A stretch of DNA of 64,000 nt. Origin: Zavarzinia aquatilis (GTDB lineage Bacteria > Pseudomonadota > Alphaproteobacteria > Zavarziniales > Zavarziniaceae). Below are positions 35,609 through 45,325 of the stretch, in pieces (the stretch's first letter is position 1; every line of letters starts with the position of its first letter). Position numbers and translations under genes: made by a program. The stretch lies in NCBI RefSeq assembly GCF_003173035.1, contig NZ_QGLE01000006.1, positions 186,578 through 250,577 on the forward strand. Direction: 5' to 3'. Under the pieces are notes generated by a model that saw only the letters and a list, made by a program, of their open reading frames with translations, ran no database searches and was not told where the DNA came from.

Positions 35609-36540
35609 GCCTGAAGCTGCGCCTCGCCTTCATGGGCACGCCCGCGTTCGCCGTGCCCACGCTTCAGGCGCTGATCGCGGCGGGGCATGAGGTCGCCGCC
35701 GTCTACAGCCAGCCGCCGCGCCCGGCCAATCGGGGTCACAGGCTGACCCCGTCGCCGGTCCATCTGGCGGCGGAGGCGGCGGGCATTCCGGTGCGCACGC
35801 CCAGATCCCTCAAAGGGTCCGCCGAACAGGAAGATTTCGCCGCCCTCGGCCTCGATGCCGCGGTCGTCGTCGCCTATGGCCTGATCCTGCCGGCGCCGGT
35901 GCTGTGGGCGCCGCGCCTTGGCTGCTTCAATCTTCATGCCTCGCTGCTGCCGCGCTGGCGCGGCGCCGCGCCCATCCAGCGCGCGATCTGGGCAGGGGAC
36001 GAGGAAACCGGCGTCGCCGTCATGGCCATGTCGGAAGGGCTCGACGAAGGCCCCATCGTGCTCGAGGAGCGGGTCGAGATCGGCCCCGACGATACCGCCG
36101 GCAGCCTGCACGACCGCCTGTCCGCCCTCGGCGGGCCGCTGATGGTCGATGGTCTCGCCCTCGTCGCCTCAGGCAGAGTCGTGCCCCGGCCGCAACCGGC
36201 GGAAGGGGTCACCTACGCGAAGAAGATCGCCAAGGACGACGCGCGCATCGACTTCGCCGCCCCGGCCGAGGCGGTCGACTGCCAGATCCGTGCCCTGGCG
36301 CCCAGCCCCGGCGCCTTCACCGAGATTCTGGGCGAGCGCTGCAAGATCCTGAAGGCCGAGGTCCTGCCCGAAACCGGGCATGACGCCGCGCCCGGCACCA
36401 CGCTGGACGAGCGGCTGACGATCGCCTGCGGTGTCGGCGCGATCCGGCCCCTCGTCGTGCAGCGCGCGGGCAAGGGCCCGGTGCCGGTGGGGGATTTCCT
36501 GCGCGGCTTTGCCGTTCCCGCCGGCACGCGCGCCGGCTGA
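35605..36540 (+). CDS. fmt: Methionyl-tRNA formyltransferase
   Basis: Formylates initiator Met-tRNA using 10-formyl-THF. The 311-residue protein has an N-terminal formyl-transferase domain with [21 protein letters not shown] (folate-binding Asn/His) and a C-terminal tRNA-binding domain. GTG start overlaps the def stop (GTGA). Confidence 0.96.
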   Translation: MSLKLRLAFMGTPAFAVPTLQALIAAGHEVAAVYSQPPRPANRGHRLTPSPVHLAAEAAGIPVRTPRSLKGSAEQEDFAALGLDAAVVVAYGLILPAPVLWAPRLGCFNLHASLLPRWRGAAPIQRAIWAGDEETGVAVMAMSEGLDEGPIVLEERVEIGPDDTAGSLHDRLSALGGPLMVDGLALVASGRVVPRPQPAEGVTYAKKIAKDDARIDFAAPAEAVDCQIRALAPSPGAFTEILGERCKILKAEVLPETGHDAAPGTTLDERLTIACGVGAIRPLVVQRAGKGPVPVGDFLRGFAVPAGTRAG

Positions 36541-36548
36541 GCCTCGCC

Positions 36549-37298
36549 GTGCCGCGCTATCGCCTGACCGTTGAATATGACGGCTCGGCCTTTCAGGGCT
36601 GGCAGGCGCAGGATGGCGCGCCGACGGTGCAGGGCACCATCGAGGCGGCCGCGGCGCGGCTGAACGGCGGTGTCCGCGCCGTGCTTCATGCCGCCGGCCG
36701 CACCGATGCCGGGGTCCATGCCACGGGCCAAGTCGCCCATTTCGACCTCGAGAAGGACTATTCGGCCCTCGCCGTGCGCGACGCGCTGAATTTCCACATG
36801 AAGCCGATGCCGGTCGCGATCACCGAGGTCAGCATCGCGCCGCCCGAATTCCATGCCCGTTTCCAGGCCATCGGCCGGCACTACCGCTATCGTATTCTCG
36901 CCCGCCGCCCGCCCCCGGCCTATACCGTCGGCCGGGTCTGGCATGTCACCCGCGCCCTCGACATCGAGGCGATGCGGGCAGGGGCGGCGGTGCTGCTCGG
37001 CACCCATGATTTCACCAGTTTCCGCGCGACCGAATGTCAGGCGAAATCGCCGGTGAAGACCCTCGACCGGCTGGAGGTCTTCGCGGCCGGCGAGGAAATT
37101 CATGTCGAGGCCAGCGCGCGGTCCTTCCTGCATCATCAGGTGCGGATCATGGTCGGCACCCTGCGCCTGGCCGGCGAGGGCAAGTGGACTCCGGCGGATA
37201 TCATCGCCGCGCTCGATGCCCGCAAAAGGGCCGCCGCCGGCCCGACCGCGCCCGCCGAAGGGCTGACGCTGACCGGCGTCGACTATCCTGCCGGCTGA
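36549..37298 (+). CDS. truA: tRNA pseudouridine(38-40) synthase TruA
   Basis: Isomerises uridines 38-40 in the anticodon arm. The 249-residue protein has the catalytic aspartate in GRTDAGVHATGQV, FQGWQ near the start, and the C-terminal FLHHQVRIMVGTL. GTG start eight bases after fmt. In many alphaproteobacteria dapE-dapD follow in the same cluster; here the RcnB-like genes and the multicopper oxidase separate them. Confidence 0.95.
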   Translation: MPRYRLTVEYDGSAFQGWQAQDGAPTVQGTIEAAAARLNGGVRAVLHAAGRTDAGVHATGQVAHFDLEKDYSALAVRDALNFHMKPMPVAITEVSIAPPEFHARFQAIGRHYRYRILARRPPPAYTVGRVWHVTRALDIEAMRAGAAVLLGTHDFTSFRATECQAKSPVKTLDRLEVFAAGEEIHVEASARSFLHHQVRIMVGTLRLAGEGKWTPADIIAALDARKRAAAGPTAPAEGLTLTGVDYPAG

Positions 37299-37395
37299 AT
37301 TTTCACTTTCCTGACGTTTTCCTTACGGGGGCTGCGCGGAACGGCGCCCCCGCCGTCGCCATTTATCAGGCATGGATCACGCAGGAGTATCGGTC

Positions 37396-37905
37396 GTGCC
37401 GAAGAAGACGATTTCCATCCTCGCCCTTGCCCTTGCCCTGTCGGCGCCGCTCGCCGCGCAGGCGCAGGCGCCGCAGGGCGGCCCGGGCCAGCCGCCCATG
37501 GCTCAGGACCGGCAGGGCGGTCACGATGATGGCCAGCGGCAGGGCGGCCAGCAGCAGGGCGGCCAGCACCGCGACGACGCCAAGCGCGGCGGCGACCATG
37601 CCGGCAAGCCCGCGTCCGCCAGCCGCCACCACAGCGTCACCGTGAACGACGACCACCGCAGTCGCGCCCGGCAATGGTTCGACGGCCATCCCGGCTGGTC
37701 GAAGCCGCTGCCCTCCGATCTGCGCGGCGGCGTCGCGGTTGGCGGGCATCTGCCGTCGGGCCATTACCAGCGCCCGCCGACGGTCATCGTCGACCTTCTG
37801 CCGCGCCCGCCGGCGGGTCATGCCTATTTCACCGTGGGCACCGATGTCGTGCTCGCGGTGATCGCCACCGGCGTTATCGCCCAGATCGTGCTCAGCGCGC
37901 CCTGA
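37396..37905 (+). CDS. RcnB-like exported protein (copy 1)
   Basis: A 169-residue protein with a signal peptide (VPKKTISILALALALSAPLAAQAQA), a Gly/Gln/His/Asp-rich low-complexity segment (about 25-75) that could bind metal, and a C-terminal RcnB-like domain (about 110-169: LPSGHYQRPP..., VGTDVVLAVIATGVIAQIVL). The GTG at 37396 is chosen because AGGAG lies eight bases upstream; an ATG at 37372 would put the SD inside the gene. Homologous at the C-terminus to the two genes that follow. Periplasmic or inner-membrane-attached; RcnB acts in nickel/cobalt homeostasis in E. coli, but the role of these paralogues is unproven. Confidence 0.75.
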   Translation: MPKKTISILALALALSAPLAAQAQAPQGGPGQPPMAQDRQGGHDDGQRQGGQQQGGQHRDDAKRGGDHAGKPASASRHHSVTVNDDHRSRARQWFDGHPGWSKPLPSDLRGGVAVGGHLPSGHYQRPPTVIVDLLPRPPAGHAYFTVGTDVVLAVIATGVIAQIVLSAP

Positions 37906-37986
37906 TTCGGGATTTCTGCACGGTGGGGGGAACCGGCGCGGTGCGCGGACATTCCCCCCACCAGCACCCATCGGGGAGAGTTTCGA

Positions 37987-38445
37987 ATGCCTTCGCGCAA
38001 ACCGAATGCGAAAATGACGCTGGCGGTCCTGTTCACCGGGCTCGGTCTCGCCCTGACCGGCGCGGCCGAGGGCAAGAACAACGGCAACGGTCGTGGCAAC
38101 GGCAATGGCAATGGGCATGGCGGCGGCGATGTTCCGGTCGAGGAAAGTCTGGCGCCCGCCATCGCCTCGATCCTGTTCCCGACCGGCGACCGCCAGGTGA
38201 TCTCCAATTATTTCCTGCGGAACAACGGCTATCTCGCCGATCTGCCGCCGGGCATCCGCAAGCAGCTGGTCACGCGGGGGCGCCTGCCGCCGGGCATCGC
38301 CAAGAAGGTTCTGCCGGCCGGTCTCTCGGGCCAGCTCTCGCCCTTGCCCGCGGGTTACGATCGCATGATCGTCGGCCCGGACGTGCTGCTGGTGCAGATC
38401 GCGACCGGCCTCATCGTCGACATCATCCGCGACGTCGTCCGCTGA
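37987..38445 (+). CDS. CigR/RcnB-like exported protein (copy 2)
   Basis: A 152-residue protein with a short signal peptide and an Asn/Gly linker (about 27-45). The C-terminal half has repeated 'LPPGI+K' units (LPPGIRKQLVTRGRLPPGIAKKVLPAGL) and ends with VGPDVLLVQIATGLIVDII. This matches the CigR-type anti-virulence regulator family (RcnB superfamily). Two genes of the same superfamily flank it in tandem. Function here is unknown; envelope or metal stress is a guess from context. Confidence 0.75.
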   Translation: MPSRKPNAKMTLAVLFTGLGLALTGAAEGKNNGNGRGNGNGNGHGGGDVPVEESLAPAIASILFPTGDRQVISNYFLRNNGYLADLPPGIRKQLVTRGRLPPGIAKKVLPAGLSGQLSPLPAGYDRMIVGPDVLLVQIATGLIVDIIRDVVR

Positions 38446-38521
38446 GACCTGGAAGGTTTCATCGGAACCCGGCCCCCGGCCGCGCATTTATAGGGTGTCA
38501 ACCTTGCGACGGAAGAACGTC

Positions 38522-39043
38522 ATGCGCTTCGCCAAACCTCTCATCGCAGCTGCCCTGGTGGCGGCCCTGATGGCACCGGCCGCGTCCGCCTTCGCCCGCG
38601 GCCGGGACGACGATCACCGCGGCAATGAATACGGCCGCGACTGGAACGACCACCATGACCGTGACGGGCGCGACTATGGCCGCCGCGACTGGCGCGACGA
38701 CCGCGATCGCGACTACAGCCGCGGTTATGGTCGTGGCTATGATCGTGGGTACGACCGGGGTTACGACGATGGCGCCCGCTTCGCCGACCGCGACCGCGAG
38801 CGGATGCGCGGCTGGTGGCAGCGCTATCCGACCTATTATCGCCCGCTGCCTCCGGGCTATTACCACAGGCCGCCGGTGCGGGGCGCCTATCTGCCGCGCG
38901 GCTACTATGTCCTGCCGCCGGTCGTGGTGCGCGACATGCGCCCGCTGCCTCCGGGCTACGGCTATTACGCGGTCGGCAGCGACATCGTGATCGCCGCCGT
39001 CGCCACCGGCCTCATCCTCGACGTGATCCTCGGCGGCCGCTAG
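38522..39043 (+). CDS. RcnB-like exported protein (copy 3)
   Basis: A 173-residue protein: signal peptide (MRFAKPLIAAALVAALMAPA), a remarkable Arg/Asp/Gly/Tyr-rich region (about 25-95) of repeats such as DYSRGYGRGYDRGYDRGYDD, and a C-terminal RcnB-like domain (about 105-173: RPLPPGYYHRPPVRG, VGSDIVIAAVATGLILDVI). The start at 38522 (MRFAKP) is chosen for the signal peptide; an ATG at 38495 would add nine residues. Third tandem paralogue. Confidence 0.76.
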   Translation: MRFAKPLIAAALVAALMAPAASAFARGRDDDHRGNEYGRDWNDHHDRDGRDYGRRDWRDDRDRDYSRGYGRGYDRGYDRGYDDGARFADRDRERMRGWWQRYPTYYRPLPPGYYHRPPVRGAYLPRGYYVLPPVVVRDMRPLPPGYGYYAVGSDIVIAAVATGLILDVILGGR

Positions 39044-39075
39044 GGGCGCTTGAGCCGGGGCGATCCTTTCCCGTC

Positions 39076-39148
39076 ATCCCGGCGCAGGCCGGGATCTCGT
39101 GCCGGTGAGGGCGCCTTCTTGTCCCAAGGCTCCGGCCTTCGCCGGAGC
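39076..39148. repeat. Two GC-rich palindromes between convergent genes
   Basis: Two perfect 8-bp stems with 4-nt loops lie in the gap between the RcnB-like trio and the multicopper oxidase. The first is ATCCCGGC/GCCGGGAT at 39076-39095, embedded in CGTCATCCCGGC. The second is GCTCCGGC/GCCGGAGC at 39129-39148. Both have the look of the dispersed palindromic units ('CGTCAT-CCCG...') found in many alphaproteobacterial genomes and could stop transcription from both sides. Confidence 0.6.
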
Positions 39149-39192
39149 GACCAGAATATTGGCAATTCCAGGCGGGGTCCGCGCCGGGTGGT

Positions 39193-40590
39193 TCAGGCCA
39201 CCCGGTAATAGCCCATCATCCCGGTTTCCTGGTGTTCGATGATGTGGCAGTGGACCATCCACTCGCCCGGCTCGCCGCCGACGAAGGCGATCTGCAACCG
39301 CTCCTTCGGCTCGACCAGCACGGTGTCGCCCCAGCGCACCGGCTGTTCGCCCTTGCTCGAGCCGATGACCTTGAAGGTATGGCCGTGCAGGTGCATCGGG
39401 TGGCGGTGCGGCGTGCCGTTGAACATCTCGACGACATAGGTCGTGCCGCTCTGCATCAGGCCCAGTGGCTCGGGTTTGCCGGTTGCCGACATGCCGGGCC
39501 AGGCCTTGGTGTTCAGCGACCAGAACACCCGCTGGGTGGTGCAGATTTCGTCGGCGCCGAACAGTTTCTGGAATTCCAGCACGGCGGGATCGGGCAGCCC
39601 GGCGCCCAGGTCGAGTTCGACCTTCACCGCGTTGGCAAGGTCCGGTTCCGGCAACTCGGCCGGCGGCAGGGCCAGCGGCCGATCGCGGCCCGCCATGGGC
39701 ATGGGCTCGCCAGCGACCTCGAAGCGGGCCAGCACGACAGGTGTCGATTGCCAGACGTCGTGCAGCTCGAAGCTGGCGCCGGGCTGGTCCGGCACCATCA
39801 GGGCGATATCGGCGCGCATGGCCGGGCCGAGCGGCCAGGCGGCAAGCGGGAAGGGCTCGCAGGCATTGCCGTCGGTCGCGATCACCTGTCCCGTCGCCCC
39901 GGCGAGGTCGAGGAGGGGGATGCGGCTGGAATCGACATTGATGCAGCGCAGGCGCAGGCGCGTCCCCGGCCGCACCTGATAGACTGGCGAGAGCTTGCCG
40001 TTGGTGGTGCGCAGCCGGCCGAAGGTGCCGGCGCGGGCCGCCGTCTTGTCGGTGGTGATCGTGTCGTAGCTGCCGTCTTCCTTGACCCGCCAGTCCATCA
40101 GGACGAGCAACTCTTCCCGGTCGAACAGGCCTTCCTCGCGCGGGTCCTCGACGATGATCACCCCGGCGAGGCCCCGGCTCAAAGCCGTGACGTCGTCGCA
40201 ATGGGGATGGAAGAAGAACAGGCCCGGGTCCGGCGGCGCGAAGGCATAGATGAAGTTGCCGCCCGGCTTCACCGGGTCCTGGGTGATCCAGGGCACGCCG
40301 TCCATGGCATGGGGAATGCGGAGGCCATGCCAGTGGATCGTGCTGTGTTCCTTCAGGCCATTGCGGAATTCGATGGTCAGCGGCTGATGCCGCTTCACCC
40401 GGAGGGCAAGGGGCCAGGTCTCGCCATAGGTCCAGGCCTGGGTCGGGCCGCTGCAGCCGGGCAGCTGGATCGGTCGCTCCTTCGCCTCAAGGACGAAATC
40501 GACGGTGGCGGCCCCGGCGGCGCGGGGCAGCGCGGTGGCGGCGATGGCGGCGGCACCCGTCGCCAGGAACTGGCGCCTGGACTGCGGCAT
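39193..40590 (-). CDS. Periplasmic multicopper oxidase
   Basis: A 465-residue laccase-type enzyme exported by the Tat system (SRRQFLATGAAAIAATAL). Copper ligands: HWHGLR in domain 1, HPHCDD (second pair), HPMHLHGH and HCHIIEHQETGM near the C-terminus (T1 and trinuclear sites). Typical role: oxidising Cu(I) or organic substrates in copper tolerance. A perfect 17-bp palindrome lies about 86 bases upstream of the start and may be its operator or the dapE terminator. Lone gene. Confidence 0.9.
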   Translation of the reverse strand: MPQSRRQFLATGAAAIAATALPRAAGAATVDFVLEAKERPIQLPGCSGPTQAWTYGETWPLALRVKRHQPLTIEFRNGLKEHSTIHWHGLRIPHAMDGVPWITQDPVKPGGNFIYAFAPPDPGLFFFHPHCDDVTALSRGLAGVIIVEDPREEGLFDREELLVLMDWRVKEDGSYDTITTDKTAARAGTFGRLRTTNGKLSPVYQVRPGTRLRLRCINVDSSRIPLLDLAGATGQVIATDGNACEPFPLAAWPLGPAMRADIALMVPDQPGASFELHDVWQSTPVVLARFEVAGEPMPMAGRDRPLALPPAELPEPDLANAVKVELDLGAGLPDPAVLEFQKLFGADEICTTQRVFWSLNTKAWPGMSATGKPEPLGLMQSGTTYVVEMFNGTPHRHPMHLHGHTFKVIGSSKGEQPVRWGDTVLVEPKERLQIAFVGGEPGEWMVHCHIIEHQETGMMGYYRVA

Positions 40591-40675
40591 GGATCATCCT
40601 TCCCTGAACGCCCGTGTGGTTTGCGGCAAAACGGATGCCGGTTTGCCGCTGGAAACCGCGCGATTTCAAGACATC

Positions 40676-40714
40676 TGAGCAATTTGCCGATTCCATGAAT
40701 CGGCAAATTGCTCA
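40676..40714. promoter_or_regulatory. Long perfect palindrome upstream of the multicopper oxidase
   Basis: Arms of 17 bp (40676-40692 and 40698-40714), plus one extra C-G pair, leave a 3-nt tip (CAT). The arms are AT-rich relative to the region (AATTTGCCGATT). It sits about 54 bases after the dapE stop and 86 before the oxidase start. No T run follows on either strand. It could be an operator for a metal sensor, or a terminator/processing hairpin for dapE. Confidence 0.5.
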
Positions 40715-40767
40715 AGGGCAGGTTACTTGAGATCGACTCGCATTAACAGGTGGTGCGGCGAAAAAGC

Positions 40768-41940
40768 TCAGAGGCGGAAGAAGCGCCGCAGCAGGTCGTG
40801 ATAGATGCGGGTCAGGCGCTCCAGATCCTCGACCCTGACCTTTTCGTCCGCCTTGTGCATGGTCTCGCCGACGAGGCCGAATTCGATCACCGGGCAGTAG
40901 CGGGCGATGAAGCGTGCGTCCGACGTGCCGCCGCTGGTCGACAGCTCGGGCCGCGCGCCCGTTTCCGCCTCGACCGCGGCGCTGATCATCTCGGACAGCG
41001 GGCCCGGTTCGGTCAGAAAGGCCTCGCCCGAGGTGCGGGTGTCCAGAGCATAGGCGATGCCGGTCGCGTCCAGCGTCGCGCGCAGCAGGGCGTCGAGCGA
41101 GGCCCCGGTGTGGCGGTCGTTGAAGCGGATGTTGAAACGCGCGCTCGCCACCCGGGGGATCACGTTGGTCGCCGGATTGCCGACATCGACCGTGGTGAAT
41201 TCGAGGTTGGAGGGCTGGAAATGATCGGTGCCCGCGTCGAGCGACAGGGCATCGAGCGCGGACATCAGGCGCAGCAGCTTCGGAATGGGGTTGTCGGCCA
41301 GATGGGGATAGGCGACATGGCCTTCCACCCCGGTCACGGTGATCGTGCCGTTGATCGAGCCGCGCCGGCCGATCTTGGCCATGTCGCCGAGGCGATGCGG
41401 ATTGGTCGGCTCGCCGACGATGCAGCCGTGCCAGACCTCGCCCCGCGCCGACAGCGTCTCCAGCATCTTTACCGTGCCGTTGACGGCCGGGCCTTCCTCG
41501 TCGCCGGTGATCAGCAGCGAGATGGCGCCGCCCCGCGGCACCCGGCCGTTGCATTCGCCGAGGAAGCGGCTGACGGCGGCGACGAAACAGGCGATCGCCG
41601 CCTTCATGTCGGCCGCGCCCCGGCCCAGCAGCCAGCCCTGGTCGAGCGTTGCCGCGAAAGGATCGACGGTCCAGCGCGAGGCATCGCCAACGGGCACGAC
41701 ATCCGTATGGCCGGCGAAGCAGAAATGGGGGCCGGCCCCGCTGCCATCGCCGATCCTGGCATAGAGATTGTCGATGTCGGGCGTGCCGGCGTCGGCGAAG
41801 GGCAGGCGTTCGACCGAAAAGCCCAGCCCCTTCAACACCGCGCCCAGCGTATCCAGCGCGCCGGCATCGGCCGGCGTCACACTGGGGCAGCGGATCAGTT
41901 CGATCGCCAGCGGCAGGGCGTCGAGGGGGGGCAGTTTCAT
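40768..41940 (-). CDS. dapE: Succinyl-diaminopimelate desuccinylase
   Basis: Zinc-dependent step of lysine and peptidoglycan DAP synthesis. The 390-residue M20 peptidase-like protein has [26 protein letters not shown] and [10 protein letters not shown] motifs holding the two metal ions. It starts five bases after the dapD stop in the same operon. No clear terminator other than the palindrome downstream. Confidence 0.95.
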   Translation of the reverse strand: MKLPPLDALPLAIELIRCPSVTPADAGALDTLGAVLKGLGFSVERLPFADAGTPDIDNLYARIGDGSGAGPHFCFAGHTDVVPVGDASRWTVDPFAATLDQGWLLGRGAADMKAAIACFVAAVSRFLGECNGRVPRGGAISLLITGDEEGPAVNGTVKMLETLSARGEVWHGCIVGEPTNPHRLGDMAKIGRRGSINGTITVTGVEGHVAYPHLADNPIPKLLRLMSALDALSLDAGTDHFQPSNLEFTTVDVGNPATNVIPRVASARFNIRFNDRHTGASLDALLRATLDATGIAYALDTRTSGEAFLTEPGPLSEMISAAVEAETGARPELSTSGGTSDARFIARYCPVIEFGLVGETMHKADEKVRVEDLERLTRIYHDLLRRFFRL

Positions 41941-41945
41941 GGCGG

Positions 41946-42779
41946 TCAGTCGCGCAGCAGCTCGTTGATCGAGGTCTTGGAGCGGGTCTGGGCATCGACC
42001 CGCTTCACGATCACGGCGGCGTAGAGGCCGGGCTCGTTCGGGGTCTTGCCCGGGATCGTGCCCGGCACGACGACCGAATAGGCCGGCACCCGGCCGCGGA
42101 ACACTTCGCCCGTCGCCCGGTCGACGATCTTGGTCGAGGCACCGATATAGACGCCCATGGAGAGGACCGCGCCGGTCTCGACGACGACACCCTCAGCGAC
42201 TTCCGAACGGGCGCCGATGAAGCAATTGTCCTCGATCACGACAGGTCCGGCCTGCAGCGGCTCAAGGACGCCGCCGATGCCGGCGCCGCCCGAGATGTGG
42301 CAGTTGGCGCCGATCTGCGCGCAGGAGCCGACGGTCGCCCAGGTATCGACCATGGTGCCCTTGCCGACATAGGCGCCGACATTGACGAAGCTGGGCATGA
42401 GGACGACGCCGGGGGCGATATAGGCGGACTTGCGCACGAAGCAGCCGGGCACGGCGCGGAAGCCGGCGGCCTTGAAGCGATTCTCGCCCCAGCCGTCGAA
42501 CTTGCTCGGCACCTTGTCGAACCAGGCGCCGGCCATGCCGGGGCCGCCGGGCACGGCGACCGAATCGTTGAGGCGGAACGACAGCAGCACCGCCTTCTTC
42601 AGCCACTGGTTCACCACCCAGCCGGACGCGGTCGGCTCGGCCACCCGGGCCTCGCCGGCATCGAGCGCCTCAAGCGCCGCCTCGACCGCCTCGCGCACCT
42701 CGCCCCGGGTGGCGGAGGTGATCCCGTCCCGTGCCTCCCAGGCGGCTTCGACGATGGGGGCGAGTTCCGTTGCGGCCAT
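41946..42779 (-). CDS. dapD: Tetrahydrodipicolinate N-succinyltransferase
   Basis: A 277-residue left-handed beta-helix acyltransferase using succinyl-CoA, the step before dapC and dapE. Hexapeptide repeats are evident (e.g. [25 protein letters not shown]), and the N-terminal helical domain starts at [17 protein letters not shown]. The start at 42779 is preferred over an upstream in-frame codon in a proline/tryptophan tail. Followed by dapE. Confidence 0.95.
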   Translation of the reverse strand: MAATELAPIVEAAWEARDGITSATRGEVREAVEAALEALDAGEARVAEPTASGWVVNQWLKKAVLLSFRLNDSVAVPGGPGMAGAWFDKVPSKFDGWGENRFKAAGFRAVPGCFVRKSAYIAPGVVLMPSFVNVGAYVGKGTMVDTWATVGSCAQIGANCHISGGAGIGGVLEPLQAGPVVIEDNCFIGARSEVAEGVVVETGAVLSMGVYIGASTKIVDRATGEVFRGRVPAYSVVVPGTIPGKTPNEPGLYAAVIVKRVDAQTRSKTSINELLRD

Positions 42780-42870
42780 GATGCTCCAACTCCAGATCGG
42801 AAATTTTCCGGACAATAGGGGGCTGCCGCCCCCTGTCAACCGCCGGCCCCGGGGCGGGGCCCGGCAAGGC

Positions 42871-43530
42871 TCAGTCGAGGCCGTGCAGGAAGGCGGCGAG
42901 ATCGTCGACGACGTGGTGGATGTGATCGCCCTGACCCTCGGCGCCCCAGTCGGTGCCGCCCGGCACCCAGACCGTGGTCATGCCGAGTTCCGCCGCCGGC
43001 TTCAGGTTGCGCGCCATGTCCTCGACCATGACCGCGCGGCGGGGATCGACCTTCAGGGCCGCGGCCATGGCATGGTAGGGGCCGATTTCGGGCTTGGGCA
43101 CATAGCCGGCGGCGACGATGTCGAAGATGCCGTCGAAATGGCCGGCGATGCCGAGGCGCGCCAGAACCCGCTCCGCGTGTTCGACCGAGCCGTTGGTGAA
43201 GATCACCTTCCGCCCCGGCAATCCGGCCAGCGCGGCACCGAGGTCGGGCGCGGCGTCGAGCGGCGCGAGGTCGATATCATGCACGAAGCGGAGGAATTGA
43301 TGGGGATCAACGCCGTGATCCTGCATCAATCCTTTCATGGTCGTGCCATGGCGCTGGAACAGCCGGGTCTTCAGCGCGGACGCCGCCTCGTCGTCGATTC
43401 CGAGGTGCTGGCGGATATAGTCCCGCATCTTCGCCTCGATCTGATCGAACAGCCGGCATGACGCGGGATAGAGGGTGTTGTCGAGGTCGAACACCCAGGT
43501 TTCGGTGGCGGTGCGCAGGGGAAGGGCCAT
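42871..43530 (-). CDS. Pyrimidine 5'-nucleotidase-type HAD hydrolase
   Basis: A 219-residue HAD superfamily phosphatase with motif [12 protein letters not shown], motif [19 protein letters not shown], and a [16 protein letters not shown] motif IV. These are the hallmarks of the SDT1/pyrimidine 5'-nucleotidase group. It is often adjacent to dapD in alphaproteobacteria. The start at the ATG at 43530 is preferred to a TTG at 43566. Confidence 0.85.
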   Translation of the reverse strand: MALPLRTATETWVFDLDNTLYPASCRLFDQIEAKMRDYIRQHLGIDDEAASALKTRLFQRHGTTMKGLMQDHGVDPHQFLRFVHDIDLAPLDAAPDLGAALAGLPGRKVIFTNGSVEHAERVLARLGIAGHFDGIFDIVAAGYVPKPEIGPYHAMAAALKVDPRRAVMVEDMARNLKPAAELGMTTVWVPGGTDWGAEGQGDHIHHVVDDLAAFLHGLD

Positions 43531-43645
43531 GACGGGGAGATTGGGGAGCGACGATGCTTCTGGCAAGGGGCGTCAACCAATTCTTGACGTTCAGGTCCTA
43601 GGGTTGGCGAACTCCACTCCGCCAGGGGATTGTAACGGCGTGATT

Positions 43646-45325
43646 ATGCGCGAGGCCATGAGCGACAAAACCCCCGAACGCCGGCCCACCGCCGCGGCGG
43701 TTCTCGACCGCCTGGTGGAAAACTATCCCGGTCCCGCCTTCATCGTCGGGCAAGGGATTCGGGTGGTCGAGGCCAACGAGGCGGCCCGCCCGCTGGTGCT
43801 GGCCCTTCGCGACGGTCATGACGCGCTGATCGACCTGATCGAGCGTACCCGGCATGGCACCGAAGGTCGCAAGATCGACGTGGTGATCGACCGCCGCCGG
43901 GTGTTCGAGGTCTCGGCGATGCCGTTCGGCGCCGCCGTTCTCGTCATGGCGCGCGATGGCACCGAAGATTATTTGCGGCGCGGCCAGCTGACCGACCAGA
44001 TCGAACGCCTGACCGACATCGTCGATTGCCTGCCGGACTTTTCCTTTGAAACCGACATGGACGGCCGTTTCACCTTCTGCGCGCCGGAACGCATTTTTGG
44101 CTATGCCGCGCGCGAGCTTGTCGGCCGTTTCGCGACGGAAATCATCGACGCCGACTGGCTGTCCGGCCGCAGCGATCCCTTTTCCAGCGATGTCCTGCTG
44201 ACCGACCGGGAAGTGTGGCTGCTGGCGGCGGACGGCACCTCGCTGCGCTGCCTCGTCTCCGCCCGGCCGGTCCGTGACGACATGGGGCGCCGGGTCGGCC
44301 TGCGCGGCATCGCCCGCGACGTGACCGCGGCGCAGAGCCGGGAAACCGCCCTGATGCAGGCCCTCGACCGCGAACGCCTGCGCGGCGCCGTCATCGACGC
44401 CATGCGCGGCGACGGCGGGCCCGAACGGGCGATCCGGGTCGCCGCCGAAGCCTCGATGGCGACGCTGCACGCCAAGGGCGCGCTGGTGGTCGGGCGTGAT
44501 GGCATGGGCCGCATGGTTCCCGTCATCGGGATCGGCGCCATCGAAGCGGGAATGGACGAGACGCTGGCCGCCGAAGTCGAGCGCATCGCCGCCAAGGGCC
44601 AGGTGGTGGGGCGGGTGGAAGCCCGCGCCGTGGGCGAGCAGACCGCCCTCATCGCCATCGCGGCCGAAGGCAGCACCGCGGTCGGCGCCCTTGTGCTCAT
44701 CCGGGGCAGCCGGCAGCATTGGCATGGCGCCCAGGCCGGCATTCTTGGCGCGGTCGCCGACCAGCTCGGGCTTGCCCTTGGCATTCGCGAGCGGGTGGCC
44801 CGTCTCGAGGAACAGTCGCGGGTCGATGCCCTGACCGGGATCATGAACCGCCGCGCCTTCCAGGACGACCTGCCGGTGAAACTGCGGCAGGCGGACCGCC
44901 TGCGCCGCAGCGGCGCGCTGTTGCTGATCGACCTCGACGCCTTCAAGCCGCTGAACGACCGCTTTGGCCATGCCGGCGGCGACAAGGCGCTGACCCTGCT
45001 CGGCACCATGTTCCGGGAAAGGCTGCGGGCCGGCGATCTCGTGTCGCGTCTCGGCGGCGACGAGTTCGCCTTCTGGCTCGATGGGGCTGACAGTGCCGGC
45101 GCCTTTGCCAAGGCGGGGAACCTGTTCGAGATGCTCGAAGAGTTCGACCGGCGGCTGGACCTGCCGGGTGCCAACCTCGGCTTTTCCATGGGAATCGCGC
45201 TTTACGAACCCGGCAGCCGGGAATCCATCGACGCCTTGACCAAACGGGCGGATGCCGCCCTCTATCGGGCCAAGGCCGCGGGCCGGGATCGCGCGGAAAT
45301 GGCCCCGTCGTCTGGAGCAGGGTAA
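43646..45325 (+). CDS. PAS-GAF diguanylate cyclase
   Basis: A 559-residue soluble signalling protein. N-terminal PAS-like region (about 25-100), a second PAS (about 125-230; SFETDMDGRFTFCAPE, LRGIARDVTAAQ), a GAF-like domain (about 255-380) and a C-terminal GGDEF domain (about 395-540) with the intact catalytic signature RLGGDEFAF. An RxxD inhibitory I-site (RAGD) lies five residues before it. It is therefore predicted to make cyclic di-GMP. There is no EAL domain and no membrane anchor. The stop overlaps the next gene start (TAATG), a tight link to a DUF2336 protein. The start could also be the ATG at 43658. Confidence 0.9.
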   Translation: MREAMSDKTPERRPTAAAVLDRLVENYPGPAFIVGQGIRVVEANEAARPLVLALRDGHDALIDLIERTRHGTEGRKIDVVIDRRRVFEVSAMPFGAAVLVMARDGTEDYLRRGQLTDQIERLTDIVDCLPDFSFETDMDGRFTFCAPERIFGYAARELVGRFATEIIDADWLSGRSDPFSSDVLLTDREVWLLAADGTSLRCLVSARPVRDDMGRRVGLRGIARDVTAAQSRETALMQALDRERLRGAVIDAMRGDGGPERAIRVAAEASMATLHAKGALVVGRDGMGRMVPVIGIGAIEAGMDETLAAEVERIAAKGQVVGRVEARAVGEQTALIAIAAEGSTAVGALVLIRGSRQHWHGAQAGILGAVADQLGLALGIRERVARLEEQSRVDALTGIMNRRAFQDDLPVKLRQADRLRRSGALLLIDLDAFKPLNDRFGHAGGDKALTLLGTMFRERLRAGDLVSRLGGDEFAFWLDGADSAGAFAKAGNLFEMLEEFDRRLDLPGANLGFSMGIALYEPGSRESIDALTKRADAALYRAKAAGRDRAEMAPSSGAG

